64,000 nt of DNA from Stenotrophomonas maltophilia (GCF_002799245.1 NZ_NEQV01000002.1:310001-374000), one strand, 5' to 3'; counted from the first letter of the stretch, positions 47,189 through 58,319 are shown. Program-made: numbers and translations. The notes: generated from the sequence alone by a model not told the origin.

Positions 47189-48276
47189 AGGGAAATCTCC
47201 TCGACAGCGGGTGCAACGGCTTGCAGGGGGGAAGGGGAAGAGGTGGGGGAGGCGGGTGCGCTGGCCCTGCCGGGCGAGCGCGGTGTTTCGCTGCGCCGTC
47301 GCCGAGGCTTGCGTGGCGGGCGTGGACGGATGTCGGTGAGCAGGCCGGCCAGAACACCGGCGTCGATGTTGCCGCCGGACACCACCGCGCACTTGCGGCG
47401 GCCGGCCACGCGGCGGCCGGCGGCCAGCGCCAGCGCACCCGCGCCCTCGGCGATGATGTGTTCTTCCAGCGCCAGGCGCACCAGGGTTTCGCGCAGCTCG
47501 GCTTCGCGCACGATCACCACGTCGTCCAGCAGCGAGGTGCACAGGCGGCGGGTCAGGAAGCCGGGGATCTTCACCCGCACGCCGTCGGCCAGCGAGGCGA
47601 CGGGGGCGATCTCGCGCGCGTCGCCGCGGATCGCGCGTGCCATCGAATCGACGCCTTCCACCTGCGCACCGATCACGCGCACGCCCTGCGATTTCAGCGC
47701 CAGGGCAACGCCGGAGGCCAGGCCACCGCCGCCGATCGGCACGATCACCACGTCCGGGGCATGCGCGGCCAGCTCGATGCCGACCGTACCCTGGCCGGCG
47801 ATCACATCGGCGTCGTCGAACGCAGACAGGAAGCGATAGCCGTGGCGCTGCGCCAGTTCGACGGCGAAGGCATAGGCTTCGTCATAGCTGGTGCCGTGCT
47901 GGCGCACGGTCGCACCCCAATGGGCGACGCCAGCGATCTTGGTGGCTGGCGCGCCGTGCGGCATCACGGTGATGGCCGGTACGTCCAGGCGATAGGCCGC
48001 CCACGCAACGCCCTGGGCGTGGTTGCCGGCCGAAGCGCAGATCACCGGGCGGGTGTCTCCGCGCTCGCGGCCAGCCAGCAGCGCGTTCAACGCACCGCGT
48101 ACCTTGTAGGAACCGGTGCGCTGAAGGTTCTCCAGCTTCAGCCAGGTGCCGAAGCGCTCGGCATGGTGCAGCGGGGTGGGGGGCAGGAAGCGGCGCAGGC
48201 GGGCCTGCGCCGCCAGTACGTCGGCGACGCTTACGTCGCCGACATCGCTTTCCTGGCTGGCGTCAGCGGCCGGCAT
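47185..48276 (-). CDS. ilvA: Threonine dehydratase, short form without ACT domain
   Basis: A 363-residue PLP enzyme converting threonine to 2-oxobutyrate. The PLP lysine is in the [12 protein letters not shown] stretch (about 54-65), with [11 protein letters not shown] and the phosphate loop [11 protein letters not shown]. It ends after the catalytic domain ([14 protein letters not shown]) and lacks the C-terminal ACT domains that give isoleucine feedback in IlvA. Instead a 45-residue Arg/Pro/Ser-rich tail is present, which overlaps the leuA ribosome-binding site. Position between ilvM and leuA shows a biosynthetic role. ATG 48276 is preferred; one lies 11 codons upstream. Confidence 0.9.
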
Positions 48277-48376
48277 GGGCCACCAGCGGGGTGCGGGCGA
48301 GCGCCGCATGCGGGTACGGGCGACGAAGAAGACGCCTCCGTACCGGCACCGTGGTCGCTACGGTACGGGTGTTCAT
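48263..48376 (-). CDS. Candidate 37-residue ORF between ilvM and ilvA
   Basis: A short frame starting MNTRTVATTVPVRRRLLRRP, rich in Arg and Pro. Its ATG (48376) overlaps the ilvM stop as ATGA and is preceded by a near-ideal GGAAGGAG at 8-nt spacing, one of the best ribosome-binding sites in the window. Its stop overlaps the first 14 bases of ilvA. It may be a true small protein, or a coupling cistron that delivers ribosomes to ilvA, which lacks a strong site of its own. No homology is recognised. Confidence 0.45.
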   Translation of the reverse strand: MNTRTVATTVPVRRRLLRRPYPHAALARTPLVAHAGR

Positions 48377-48624
48377 GGCGATACTCCTTCCACGGCCGTG
48401 ACCTGCACGGATACGCAGTCGTAGATCTTCTCGATCTGCCGGCACAGCGTTTCCGCCGGGCGCTGGCCATCCACCACCAGCTGCAGGTGCCAGCGGCCAT
48501 CGTCGGCGGCCACCGGCGCGCCGCTGATCGCACGCGGCGCGAAGCCGCGCCGTTCGGCCATGCCGATCACGCGCAACAGCGCGCCTTCGGCCGGGTGCAG
48601 CACCAGGTCAAGCCGGTATTGCAT
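48373..48624 (-). CDS. ilvM: Acetolactate synthase small subunit, ACT domain
   Basis: An 83-residue single ACT domain (MQYRLDLVLHPAEGALLRVIGMAERRGF...) as in IlvM, the regulatory subunit of acetohydroxyacid synthase II. Much shorter than IlvH/IlvN. It overlaps the end of ilvG by 17 bp and the following small ORF by 4 bp. It should pair with IlvG to raise activity and stability. Confidence 0.9.
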   Translation of the reverse strand: MQYRLDLVLHPAEGALLRVIGMAERRGFAPRAISGAPVAADDGRWHLQLVVDGQRPAETLCRQIEKIYDCVSVQVTAVEGVSP

Positions 48625-50344
48625 TGGGTGCCTCCTGGCGGGCATGGGCGGGGTTGCTTTCCAGCATCGTGCTGTTGGCGGTGTTCGGCGGCACCAGCGG
48701 CCACACGTTGGCGCGTGCATCGATGGCCACATGCAGCAGTGCCGGGCCCGGTTCGGCCAGCAGCGCGGCCAGCCCGCCCTCAACGTCGTCGCGAGCGTCG
48801 ATGCGGGTGGCGGCGATGCCGAACACCTGTGCCAGTGCCACGAAGTCCGGGTTGTCGGACAGGTCGATCTCGCTGTAACGCTCGGCGAAGAACAGCTCCT
48901 GCCATTGCCGCACCATGCCCAGCGAACTGTTGTCCAGCAGCACGATCTTCACCGGCAGGCGGCAGCGGGCGATGGTCGCCAGCTCCTGCACGTTCATCAT
49001 GAAGCTGCCGTCGCCGGACACCAGCACCACGGTGCGTTCGGGGCAGGCGAACTGCGCGCCCATCGCGGCCGGCAGGCCGAAGCCCATGGTGCCCAGCGCG
49101 CCACTGGTCAGGTGGTTGCGGGGGTGGTTGAAGCGGCAGTGCTGGGCCACCCACATCTGGTGCTGGCCGACATCGCAGGCGATCACCGCATCGGCCGGGG
49201 CCAGCTCGCTCAGGCGCTTCAGCAGCGCCGGGGCGTAGATGTGCTGGCCCGGCGCGTCGTAGCGTGCGGCGAAGCGATCGCGGTGCTGCGCACAGCGCTT
49301 GCGCCATGCATCCTGGTGGGCCTTGGGGGAGGGGAAGGCCGCACGCAGGGCGCGGATGGCATGACCGACGTTGCCGGGCACAGCGACATCGGCACTGCGC
49401 AGCTTGGAGATCTCGTAGGCGTCCGCATCGATGTGGACGACGCGGGCGAACGGGGCGAACTCGGCCAGCTTGCCGGTGGCGCGGTCATCGAAGCGTGCAC
49501 CCAGCACCAGCAGCAGGTCGCTTTCCTGCACCGCCATGTTGGCCGCGCGGGTGCCGTGCATGCCCAGCATGCCCAGCGACTGCGGATGGCTGGCCGGCAG
49601 TGCACCCAGTCCACGCAGGGTCATCACGGTGGGGATGGCGCTGGCCTCGACGAAGTCGCGCAGGTCCTGCACCGCATCACCCAGCGCGATGCCACCGCCG
49701 GCATAGACCACCGGCTTCTCGGCCGCCGCCAGCGCGGCGATGGCCTCGGCGATGGCGGCCTCGGCCGGCGCCGGCGGCGGTTCGACGCTGCTGGGCACAT
49801 GGGCCGGCAGATGGCTGGCATCGGCCAGCTGCACATCCTTGGGCAGGTCGATCAGCACCGGGCCGGGACGGCCCTCGCGGGCGATCCGGAACGCATCGGC
49901 CACCACGCGCGGCAGGTCATCGACGCTGCGCACCAGCCAGCTGTGCTTGACGATCGGCATCGTCAGGCCGAACACATCCAGTTCCTGGAAGGCGTCGGTG
50001 CCCAGCAGCGGCGTGCCGACCTGGCCAGTGATGCAGACCATCGGGACCGAATCCAGCATCGCGTCGGCGATGCCGGTGACCAGGTTCGATGCGCCCGGGC
50101 CGGACGTGGCCACGCAGACGCCAACCTGGTTGCTGGCGCGGGCGAAACCGTTGGCGGCCAGGGCAGCGCCCTGCTCATGGCGTACCAGGATGTGCTTCAG
50201 CGACGAATCCACCAGCGCGTCGTAGAACGGCATGATGGTGCCGCCGGGATAGCCGAACAGCGTGCGGACGCCTTCGGCTTCCAGCGCCTGGGTCAGCCAA
50301 CGCGCGCCGTTGGGCGGCGCGCTGCGGTGTGTGGAAGAGTTCAT
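48608..50344 (-). CDS. ilvG: Acetolactate synthase large subunit
   Basis: A 578-residue ThDP enzyme condensing two pyruvates, or pyruvate with 2-oxobutyrate. The catalytic Glu is in VRHEQGAALAANGFARAS (about 52-69), followed by TSGPGASNLVTG and the C-terminal ThDP/Mg motif GDGSFMMNVQELATI...LLDNSSLGMVRQWQ. Size and the paired IlvM-type small subunit indicate the AHAS II (IlvG) class. ATG 50344 is used; only a TTG lies further upstream. It follows ilvC by 39 bp. Confidence 0.94.
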   Translation of the reverse strand: MNSSTHRSAPPNGARWLTQALEAEGVRTLFGYPGGTIMPFYDALVDSSLKHILVRHEQGAALAANGFARASNQVGVCVATSGPGASNLVTGIADAMLDSVPMVCITGQVGTPLLGTDAFQELDVFGLTMPIVKHSWLVRSVDDLPRVVADAFRIAREGRPGPVLIDLPKDVQLADASHLPAHVPSSVEPPPAPAEAAIAEAIAALAAAEKPVVYAGGGIALGDAVQDLRDFVEASAIPTVMTLRGLGALPASHPQSLGMLGMHGTRAANMAVQESDLLLVLGARFDDRATGKLAEFAPFARVVHIDADAYEISKLRSADVAVPGNVGHAIRALRAAFPSPKAHQDAWRKRCAQHRDRFAARYDAPGQHIYAPALLKRLSELAPADAVIACDVGQHQMWVAQHCRFNHPRNHLTSGALGTMGFGLPAAMGAQFACPERTVVLVSGDGSFMMNVQELATIARCRLPVKIVLLDNSSLGMVRQWQELFFAERYSEIDLSDNPDFVALAQVFGIAATRIDARDDVEGGLAALLAEPGPALLHVAIDARANVWPLVPPNTANSTMLESNPAHARQEAPNAIPA

Positions 50345-50383
50345 GGGGGAACCTTGCAAAGCGGGTGGGGGAGGGCCGCGCGG

Positions 50384-51358
50384 TTACGCGGCCTGTCCTT
50401 GCAACCAGACCATCTTGGCGCGCAGTTCCTTGCCTACCTTTTCGATCGGGTGCTCCAGGTCGGCCTGCTTGAACCGGTTGTAGTTCGGCAGGCCCGCTTC
50501 GTACTCGGCCACCCAGTTCTTGGTGAAGGTGCCGTCCTGGATGTCCTTCAGCACTTCCTTCATGCGTGCCTTGGTGCCGGCGTCGATCACGCGCGGGCCG
50601 CTGACGTAGTCGCCGTACTGCGCGGTCTCGGAGATGAACTCCAACATGCGCGAGATGCCGCCTTCATAGAACAGGTCGACGATCAGCTTCAGCTCGTGCA
50701 GTACCTCGTAGTAGGCGATCTCCGGCTGGTAACCGGCTTCGACCAGGGTCTCGAAACCGGCCTGCACCAGCGCCGAGGCGCCACCACACAGCACCGCCTG
50801 CTCGCCGAACAGATCGGTCTCGGTTTCTTCCTTGAAGGTGGTCTGGATCAGGTTGGCGCGGGCACCGCCGAGACCGCCGGCATAGGCCAAGGCGTACTCG
50901 GCCGCCTTGCCGCTCTTGTCCTGGTACACGGCCCAGATGCACGGCACGCCACGGCCGATTTCGTACTCGCGGCGCACCAGCGCACCCGGGCCCTTGGGTG
51001 CGACCAGCACCACGTCCAGGTCCTCGCGCGGCTTGATCATGTCGAAATGCACGTTCAGGCCGTGCGCGAACAACAGCACCGCGCCCTGCTTCATGTTCGC
51101 CGCCAGCACGTCGTCGTAGAGCTTCTTCTGCACCATGTCCGGCGTCAGTACGGCAACCAGGTCGGCGTCCTTCACCGCGTCGGCCGGTGCTTTCACGGTG
51201 AAGCCATCGGCCTGTGCCTTGACCTCGGTCGGGCCGCCCGGACGCAGGCCTACCACCACATCGAAGCCGGATTCGCGCAGGTTCAGTGCGTGGGCGCGGC
51301 CCTGGCTGCCGTAGCCGATGACGGCGATCTTGGTCTGGGGCAGGTCGTTGGTGCTCAT
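50384..51358 (-). CDS. ilvC: Ketol-acid reductoisomerase, class I
   Basis: A 324-residue class I KARI that isomerises and reduces acetolactate or acetohydroxybutyrate with NADPH. The Rossmann loop is [21 protein letters not shown] (first part about 11-20), the catalytic region includes [21 protein letters not shown] and [17 protein letters not shown]. It is the first structural gene of the operon, preceded by GGAG-poor AAGGAACCTCCCCC and by two leader/terminator units described separately. Putting ilvC first differs from the E. coli arrangement. Confidence 0.97.
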   Translation of the reverse strand: MSTNDLPQTKIAVIGYGSQGRAHALNLRESGFDVVVGLRPGGPTEVKAQADGFTVKAPADAVKDADLVAVLTPDMVQKKLYDDVLAANMKQGAVLLFAHGLNVHFDMIKPREDLDVVLVAPKGPGALVRREYEIGRGVPCIWAVYQDKSGKAAEYALAYAGGLGGARANLIQTTFKEETETDLFGEQAVLCGGASALVQAGFETLVEAGYQPEIAYYEVLHELKLIVDLFYEGGISRMLEFISETAQYGDYVSGPRVIDAGTKARMKEVLKDIQDGTFTKNWVAEYEAGLPNYNRFKQADLEHPIEKVGKELRAKMVWLQGQAA

Positions 51359-51380
51359 GGGGGAGGTTCCTTGCGGTGGG

Positions 51381-51423
51381 AAGAAAAAAGAACGGCCGGT
51401 CGTCGAGGTGACGTGCCGGCCGG
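51381..51423 (-). terminator. Second terminator-like hairpin, directly before ilvC
   Basis: On the transcribed strand CGGCCGG..CGTC (left arm) pairs with GACG..CCGGCCG (right arm, 51393-51399 on the plus strand), and TTCTTTTTTCTT follows. It ends about 22 nt before the ilvC start. This is a good intrinsic terminator inside the operon leader, so it must be read through or conditionally disrupted for ilvC to be expressed. Confidence 0.7.
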
Positions 51424-51522
51424 TCAGGGGAAAGCGGTGGAGGAGGCGCCGCGCATCGCACAGGCACAGCCACCACGAGGCGTGGTGGTGTGGGTCCGGG
51501 TTTTGCACTGGGCGTTGTTCAT
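51424..51522 (-). CDS. Second leader-peptide-like ORF (32 residues)
   Basis: [18 protein letters not shown]... is a 32-codon frame ending at TGA just ahead of the terminator before ilvC. It contains THTTT and several Cys and Arg but no branched-chain run. Codons for Thr-Pro-Arg-Gly overlap a strong CCACCACG..CGTGGTGG hairpin (plus strand about 51474-51492). Its arrangement, short ORF then terminator then gene, is that of a translation-controlled attenuator, with threonine (the isoleucine precursor) a possible signal. Translation is not proven; the Shine-Dalgarno is weak. Confidence 0.45.
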   Translation of the reverse strand: MNNAQCKTRTHTTTPRGGCACAMRGASSTAFP

Positions 51523-51554
51523 GGTGGTTGCGTCTGAAACCAGGTTCTGAAATG

Positions 51555-51587
51555 AAAAAACCCGCACCGGGGCGGGTGCGGGTTTTT
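51555..51587 (-). terminator. ilv attenuator terminator
   Basis: On the minus strand AAAAACCCGCACC..GGTGCGGGTTTTTT: a 13-bp stem with a run of six U. The GGTGCGGG in the preceding leader (plus strand about 51629-51636) is complementary to the terminator's CCCGCACC, giving the mutually exclusive antiterminator. Confidence 0.88.
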
Positions 51588-51611
51588 GATGAGTTCCGGT
51601 GTGTTTGTTGC

Positions 51612-51740
51612 TTACACGCTGGCTCGTCCCGCACCTGTTGGTTGGGTAATAAGTACGAGCACAAGAATCGAACGCAGCGAGGCGGCGCCGTTGTCGGCGG
51701 CTTCGATGTGGGTTCGCGGTGGCGTGTTGTGTTGCAGCAT
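51612..51740 (-). CDS. ilvL: ilv operon leader peptide
   Basis: A 42-residue frame [11 protein letters not shown]...[13 protein letters not shown]...RASV. Residues 25-31 are Ile-Leu-Val-Leu-Val-Leu-Ile followed by Thr, a run of seven branched-chain codons, the hallmark of attenuation leaders of ilv operons. Downstream come GGTGCGGG (antiterminator half) and the terminator at 51555-51587. When charged Ile/Leu/Val tRNAs are scarce the ribosome stalls in the run and the antiterminator forms. A TTGACA at 51772-51777 (minus strand) is a possible -35 of the operon promoter, which would put the transcript start close to this ATG. The symbol follows function, not homology. Confidence 0.85.
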   Translation of the reverse strand: MLQHNTPPRTHIEAADNGAASLRSILVLVLITQPTGAGRASV

Positions 51741-52041
51741 GTGATCGAGAGAAACACAGCCATTTCGGCGATGTCAACCCTCGCGACGGAGTTCTTGTCG
51801 GTTTCCGCTGTATCGAGTGGAATCGCTTGTGGCACAAGGATGGTTGCCGCTGAAAGTGTTTCGGTGAACCCGAATTCACTCCTTCCAGGGCGGCTTTTGC
51901 GCGGAAACGGGGCCATTCCGACGCTGCGCGCGTCGGTCCATGCCCGTCCGGATGCCGGTGCCGTCCATGACCTCTGCCGGATACCAGGTGAAGGCCGCAG
52001 CGGCGAAGATCGGGAGACCACCCTTCCATCGGAACCCGACC
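51741..52041. promoter_or_regulatory. Divergent gap: ilv promoter and GGT upstream region
   Basis: About 300 bp between the ilv leader and the gamma-glutamyltransferase gene. It holds the candidate ilv -35 (TTGACA, minus strand). No repeat is seen. The GGT frame is open through part of it, so the true GGT start could lie here. Confidence 0.4.
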
Positions 52042-53757
52042 GTGTCCCGACGCCTTGCCCGTTCCCTGCTCGCCGCCGTGTTGGCCGCTGTGCCCGCGCT
52101 GTCCTTTGCCGCAGACCGCATCACCGGCCACACCTTCGCCACCCGTTCGGAGGTGATCGCCCCGCATGCGATGGCCGCCACCTCGCAGCCACTGGCCACC
52201 CAGATCGCGCTGGACGTGATGAAGGGCGGCGGTTCGGCGGTGGACGCGGCGATTGCCGCCAACGCCGCGCTCGGCCTGATGGAGCCGACCGGCAACGGCA
52301 TCGGCGGCGACCTGTTCGCCATCGTCTGGGACCCGAAGACGCAGAAGCTCTACGGCTACAACGGCTCGGGCCGCTCGCCGAAGTCGCTGACCCTGGCCGA
52401 GTTCCAGCGCCGTGGCCTGAAGGACATTCCGGCCACCGGCCCGCTGCCGGTCTCCGTGCCTGGCGCGGTCGACGGCTGGTTCGCGCTGCACGACCGCTTC
52501 GGCCGCAAGCCGATGGCCGACAACCTGGCGCCGGCCATCCGCTATGCCCGCGAGGGCCACCCGGTGGCCGAAGTGATCGCCTACTACTGGGACCGCTCGG
52601 TTCCCAGGCTGTCGCAGTACCCGGGCTTCAAGGAACAGTTCACGATCAACGGCCACGCCCCGCGCAAGGGCGAGATGTGGAAGAACCCGAACCTGGCCAG
52701 CACGCTGCAGAAGATCGCCGACGGCGGACGCGACGCCTTCTACAAGGGAGACATCGCCCGCACCATCGGCGATTACTTCAAGGCCAACGGTGGCTACCTG
52801 AGCTATCAGGACATGGCCGACCACCATGGCGAATGGGTCGAGCCGGTCAGCAGCAATTACCGCGGCTACGACGTGTGGGAACTGCCGCCGAACAGCCAGG
52901 GCATCGCCGCGCTGCAGATCCTCAACGTACTGGAAGGCTACGACTTCTCGAAGATCCCGTTTGGTTCACCGGAGCACGTGCACCTGTTCGTTGAAGCGAA
53001 GAAGCTGGCCTTCGCCGACCGCGCGCGCTTCTATGCCGACATGGCGTTCCAGCCGGCACCGGTGCAGAAGCTGATCTCCAAGGAATACGCCGCGCAGCGC
53101 CGCGCGCTGATCTCGATGGACAAGGCGTTGAAGGAAGTGCAGCCGGGCACGCCGAAGCAGCTGGAGGAGGGCGACACGATCTACATGACCGTGGCCGACG
53201 CCGACGGCATGATGGTGTCGCTGATCCAGTCCAACTACCGTGGCATGGGCAGTGGCATGGCACCGCCGGGGCTGGGCTTCATCCTGCAGGATCGTGGCGA
53301 AATGTTCGTGCTGCAGAAGAACCATCCCAACGGCTACGCACCGGGCAAGCGCCCGTTCCAGACCATCATTCCGGCCTTCATCACCAAGGGCGGCAAGCCG
53401 TATGCGAGCTTCGGCGTGATGGGCGGCGCGATGCAGCCGCAGGGCCACGCGCAGATCGTGATGAACCTGGTGGACTTCGGCATGAACCTGCAGGAGGCCG
53501 GTGATGCGCCGCGCATCCAGCATGAAGGTTCGACCGAACCGACCGGGCAGGCCACGGCGATGACCGATGGCGGTGAGGTGAACCTGGAAACCGGCTTCCC
53601 GTACGAGACGGTCCGCGCGCTGATGCGCAAGGGCCATCGCATCGTGTTCGCCGACGGCCCGTATGGCGGGTACCAGGCGATCATGCGGGATCCCGAGACC
53701 GGGGTTTACTACGGCGCTTCGGAGAGCCGCAAGGATGGGCAGGCGGCGGGGTATTGA
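52042..53757 (+). CDS. Gamma-glutamyltransferase-family Ntn-hydrolase
   Basis: A 571-residue exported autoprocessing hydrolase. The GTG start at 52042 gives a signal peptide ending ALSFAA; in-frame ATGs exist at 51940, 51952 and 51967 but would add a long tail. The large-chain motifs [20 protein letters not shown] and [13 protein letters not shown] are clear. The self-cleavage/nucleophile Thr is in [12 protein letters not shown] (about 378), where canonical GGT has two Thr; here the second is Ile. [18 protein letters not shown] is the pattern of the YwrD/HpxW-like branch. So hydrolysis or transfer of gamma-glutamyl (glutathione) groups in the periplasm is likely, but an amidohydrolase with another substrate is possible. 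Confidence 0.85.
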   Translation: MSRRLARSLLAAVLAAVPALSFAADRITGHTFATRSEVIAPHAMAATSQPLATQIALDVMKGGGSAVDAAIAANAALGLMEPTGNGIGGDLFAIVWDPKTQKLYGYNGSGRSPKSLTLAEFQRRGLKDIPATGPLPVSVPGAVDGWFALHDRFGRKPMADNLAPAIRYAREGHPVAEVIAYYWDRSVPRLSQYPGFKEQFTINGHAPRKGEMWKNPNLASTLQKIADGGRDAFYKGDIARTIGDYFKANGGYLSYQDMADHHGEWVEPVSSNYRGYDVWELPPNSQGIAALQILNVLEGYDFSKIPFGSPEHVHLFVEAKKLAFADRARFYADMAFQPAPVQKLISKEYAAQRRALISMDKALKEVQPGTPKQLEEGDTIYMTVADADGMMVSLIQSNYRGMGSGMAPPGLGFILQDRGEMFVLQKNHPNGYAPGKRPFQTIIPAFITKGGKPYASFGVMGGAMQPQGHAQIVMNLVDFGMNLQEAGDAPRIQHEGSTEPTGQATAMTDGGEVNLETGFPYETVRALMRKGHRIVFADGPYGGYQAIMRDPETGVYYGASESRKDGQAAGY

Positions 53758-53814
53758 GGATTCCCGGCCACCGGGCTGAGCCCCCTCTGCGGTGATGGCA
53801 GTGATACGGGGCTT

Positions 53815-53918
53815 GGCCGGGCGGGTGGGCTGGTCGGGGGACGCCGTGAATCCGTCCCTGGAGGCTTGGCAGCCGCATCCATGCGGCTGACACCCCCGCC
53901 CAGCCCACCCGCCCGGCC
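53815..53918 (+). repeat. Nested stem-loop repeat, copy D (3' of the GGT gene)
   Basis: 26-bp arms (53815-53840 with 53893-53918, one mismatch) enclose ACGCCGTGAATCC..GTCCCTGGAGG and the inner hairpin AGCCGC-ATCCAT-GCGGCT (53871-53888). It begins 57 nt after the GGT stop, in sense. TGACAGTTTCC follows the right arm, then an AAGAAGAAGATCAAAAGCAA stretch as in copy C. Confidence 0.88.
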
Positions 53919-54005
53919 CCTGACAGTTTCCGTGGCCGCCACCGCAGGAACAGAAAGAAGAAGATCAAAAGCAAAGGCAACAGCAACAGCTGCGTGCTGT
54001 GGGTT

Positions 54006-54046
54006 GGGGTCAGATCCGTTTTCCGAAGGAAAACGGATCTGACCCC
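54006..54046. repeat. GGGGTCAGATCC palindrome, third copy
   Basis: Perfect 19-bp arms GGGGTCAGATCCGTTTTCC and complement around GAA. Compared with the copies at 3.9-4.0 kb, the inner arm bases differ on both sides in a compensating way. Confidence 0.88.
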
Positions 54047-54068
54047 TTCTTGTTTTCCGATACACCTC

Positions 54069-54091
54069 ATCCACGCATGGCGTGGATCTAC
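54069..54091 (-). repeat. SMAG REP monomer
   Basis: ATCCACGC-ATG-GCGTGGATCTAC, identical to the REP at the right of the transposase. It lies between stem-loop copies D and E. Confidence 0.88.
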
Positions 54092-54115
54092 TGCCGTCAC
54101 CGGGAAATTGTCGGA

Positions 54116-54219
54116 GGCGGGGAGGGGGCAGATGGCGGGACCGTCCACGGCATGGATGCCGTGGCCGAGCCTACAGGGACGTACTTGCGGCGTGTTCCGC
54201 CATCTGCCCCCTCCCCGCC
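54116..54219 (-). repeat. Nested stem-loop repeat, copy E (3' of the BCCT gene)
   Basis: A perfect 23-bp inverted repeat (54116-54138 with 54197-54219). Read on the minus strand the core is ACGCCGCAAGTACGTCCCTG, then CACGGC-ATCCAT-GCCGTG (54146-54163), then the left arm and GACAATTTCCC. It begins 92 nt after the stop of the minus-strand BCCT gene, again in sense. Confidence 0.88.
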
Positions 54220-54311
54220 AAGCAAGCAGAAACCCAGAGCCGCTTTGGCTTCTGCACTTGCACTTGCACTTGCCTGAAAGAAGCGGTGCAGCCGCAGGCT
54301 GCAAAACCCCC

Positions 54312-55889
54312 TCAATCCTGATCGTGCGCGCGAGCGGCCTCCGCCTGGGTCTCCTCCTGTGCGGCCATCTCGCGTGCGATCCAGGCATCGATCATGTGCC
54401 GCTGGCGCTGCGCCTGCCGACGCTCACGGGTGTACTCCTGGTCCAGCACCCGATACAGCGACACCATCACCAGCACCATCAGCAGCGCAAACGGCAACGC
54501 CGCAATCGTGATCATGCCCTGCAGCGCATCCAGGCCACCGGCCAGCAGCAGCGCCGCTGCGATCAACGCCACCGCGATGCCCCAGGCCAGCTTGCGTTTC
54601 AGCGGTGGATCCCCGGCCTCGTCGGTGGACATGCTGGCCAGCACCAGTACCGCCGAATCGGCCGAGGTCACGAAGAAGATCATCAGCAGTACCAGCGCGA
54701 TGCACGACAGCAGCAGCGGCAGCGGCATGCTGTCGAACAAGGTGAACAGCACCGTCTCATAGCCGTTGCCCAGCGCCTGGAGCAGATCGGCGTGGCCGAA
54801 GATCTGTGCCCACAACGCAGTGCCGCCGAATACCGCGAACCAGACGAAGCCCAGCAGCGTCGGCGCCAGTACCACGCCGATCACGAACTCGCGCACGCTG
54901 CGACCGCGCGAAATGCGCGCGATGAACGATCCGACGAACGGTGCCCAGGAGATCCACCACGCCCAGTAGAAGATCGTCCAGTCCGCGACCCAGGTGCTGC
55001 CGGAGAACGGCGACATGCGCAGGCTCATCGTCACCAGCTGGTTGAGGTAGGACCCCAGCGTGGTGGTGAACGTATCGAAGATGAAACCGGTCGGCCCCAG
55101 CACCAGCACTGTAACTGCCAACAGCGCCGCCAATGCCAGGTTGAAGTTGGACAGCCACTTCACCCCGCGCTCCACGCCGCTGGCGGTGGACGCCATGTAC
55201 AGCACGAACGCAACGGCGATGATGATCATCTGTACTGCGACCGAAGCCTGCACGCCGAACACACGCTCGATGCCGGCGGCGATCTGGATGGTGCCAAAAC
55301 CCAGCGTGGTGGCCACGCCGATCGCAGTGGCCACCACCGCGGCGATGTTGACCACCCGGCCAATCCAGCCGCGATGGTGGCGGCCGATGATCGGCTGCAG
55401 CATGTCGCTGACCAGGCCGCGTCCATTGCGGTTGAACTGGAACCAGGCCATCGCCAGGCCGATCAGTGCATAGATCGCCCACGGATGCAGTCCCCAGTGG
55501 AAGAACGCATAGCGCATCGAGGCGCGTGCTGCATCCATGCTTTGTGGAGCAAGGCCTTCTGGCGGCTTGCTGAAATGCGAGATGGGTTCGGCGGCACCCC
55601 AGAACACCAGGCCGATGCCCATGCCGGCGGCGAACAGCATCGACATCCAGCTGGCGCGGGAGAACTCCGGCTCGGCGTCTTCGCCGCCGATGCGCAGGTT
55701 GCCGAAGCGGCCGAAGGCCAGGTACATCAGGAACACCAGCGCCAGGAACACCACCAGCAGGTACAGCCAGCCGACACTGCGGATGACCTCCGCCAGCATG
55801 GATTGCACAACGGTATTGAAGGGGCCGGGGGCGATGCCGGCAAGCAGCACCAGCAGCAGGACCAGTGCGATGGAAACGCGAAACACCAT
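54312..55889 (-). CDS. BCCT-family betaine/choline/carnitine transporter
   Basis: A 525-residue 12-helix transporter. Family motifs: AAGMGIGLVFWGAAEP (about 87-102), YAFFHWGLHPWAIYAL, and the signature WTIFYWAWWISWAPFVGSFIA (about 307-327), which lines the trimethylammonium-binding aromatic box. The C-terminal tail is short and charged (Glu/Arg/Gln-rich), shorter than that of osmosensing BetP. It imports choline, betaine or carnitine with sodium or protons; the exact substrate cannot be told. It is divergent from thiC and convergent with the GGT gene, standing alone. Confidence 0.93.
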   Translation of the reverse strand: MVFRVSIALVLLLVLLAGIAPGPFNTVVQSMLAEVIRSVGWLYLLVVFLALVFLMYLAFGRFGNLRIGGEDAEPEFSRASWMSMLFAAGMGIGLVFWGAAEPISHFSKPPEGLAPQSMDAARASMRYAFFHWGLHPWAIYALIGLAMAWFQFNRNGRGLVSDMLQPIIGRHHRGWIGRVVNIAAVVATAIGVATTLGFGTIQIAAGIERVFGVQASVAVQMIIIAVAFVLYMASTASGVERGVKWLSNFNLALAALLAVTVLVLGPTGFIFDTFTTTLGSYLNQLVTMSLRMSPFSGSTWVADWTIFYWAWWISWAPFVGSFIARISRGRSVREFVIGVVLAPTLLGFVWFAVFGGTALWAQIFGHADLLQALGNGYETVLFTLFDSMPLPLLLSCIALVLLMIFFVTSADSAVLVLASMSTDEAGDPPLKRKLAWGIAVALIAAALLLAGGLDALQGMITIAALPFALLMVLVMVSLYRVLDQEYTRERRQAQRQRHMIDAWIAREMAAQEETQAEAARAHDQD

Positions 55890-56072
55890 GAAGGAGCTTC
55901 TCCGATCAAGGGATTGAGGGGAGCGAGCAGAGCTTGCAGCGAGGGGCCGGCGGCATGCAGCACGGACCGGGCAGGGGCCGCAGGGGCGGCGAGGGAAGCA
56001 TCGGTCGCAGCGACACGATGCGCGTGCACGTTACTGAACGCGACGTCATGGTTCCGTTAACGAATGGCGATC

Positions 56073-56113
56073 GGGGTCAGATCCGCTTTCCGCAGGAAAA
56101 CGGACCTGGCCCC
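56073..56113. repeat. GGGGTCAGATCC palindrome, fourth (imperfect) copy
   Basis: GGGGTCAGATCCGCTTTCC..GGAAAACGGACCTGGCCCC, with a few mismatches. It sits just before the thiC promoter/riboswitch in the BCCT / thiC divergent gap. Confidence 0.75.
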
Positions 56114-56155
56114 GGAGGCAACCCCGCAGGCAGGCGGTCTATGCTCTAATGCCCG

Positions 56156-58183
<2,028 letters not shown>

Positions 58184-58186
58184 CGC

Positions 58187-58264
58187 GTAGCGGGCAGTGC
58201 CGGTCGCTGGCCGGCACTGCGTTGAGCGGGTGGCCGGGGCATGCCGGCCAGTGGCCGCCACTAC
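58187..58264. repeat. SMAG-like REP dimer after thiC
   Basis: It starts GTAGCGGGCAGTGCCGG and ends GGCCGCCACTAC. It includes a perfect GCAGTGCCGG..CCGGCACTGC hairpin (58194-58220) and GGCCGGGGCATGCCGGCC. It begins three bases after the thiC stop and may serve as its transcript end. Confidence 0.7.
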
Positions 58265-58319
58265 GACTCATCACGCCGCGCCCGGCTATCCTCCGCCCAT
58301 CGCCCAGGGGAAGGACACC

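Noticed and set aside
48373..51358. E. coli-like ilvBN assignment
   Set aside because: The small subunit has only one ACT domain of 83 residues and is followed by ilvA, so IlvG/IlvM fits better than IlvB/IlvN.
54220..54311. CACTTG triplicate near 54256-54275 as a microsatellite
   Set aside because: Only three imperfect copies of a 6-bp unit are present, too few to call a functional or phase-variable tract.
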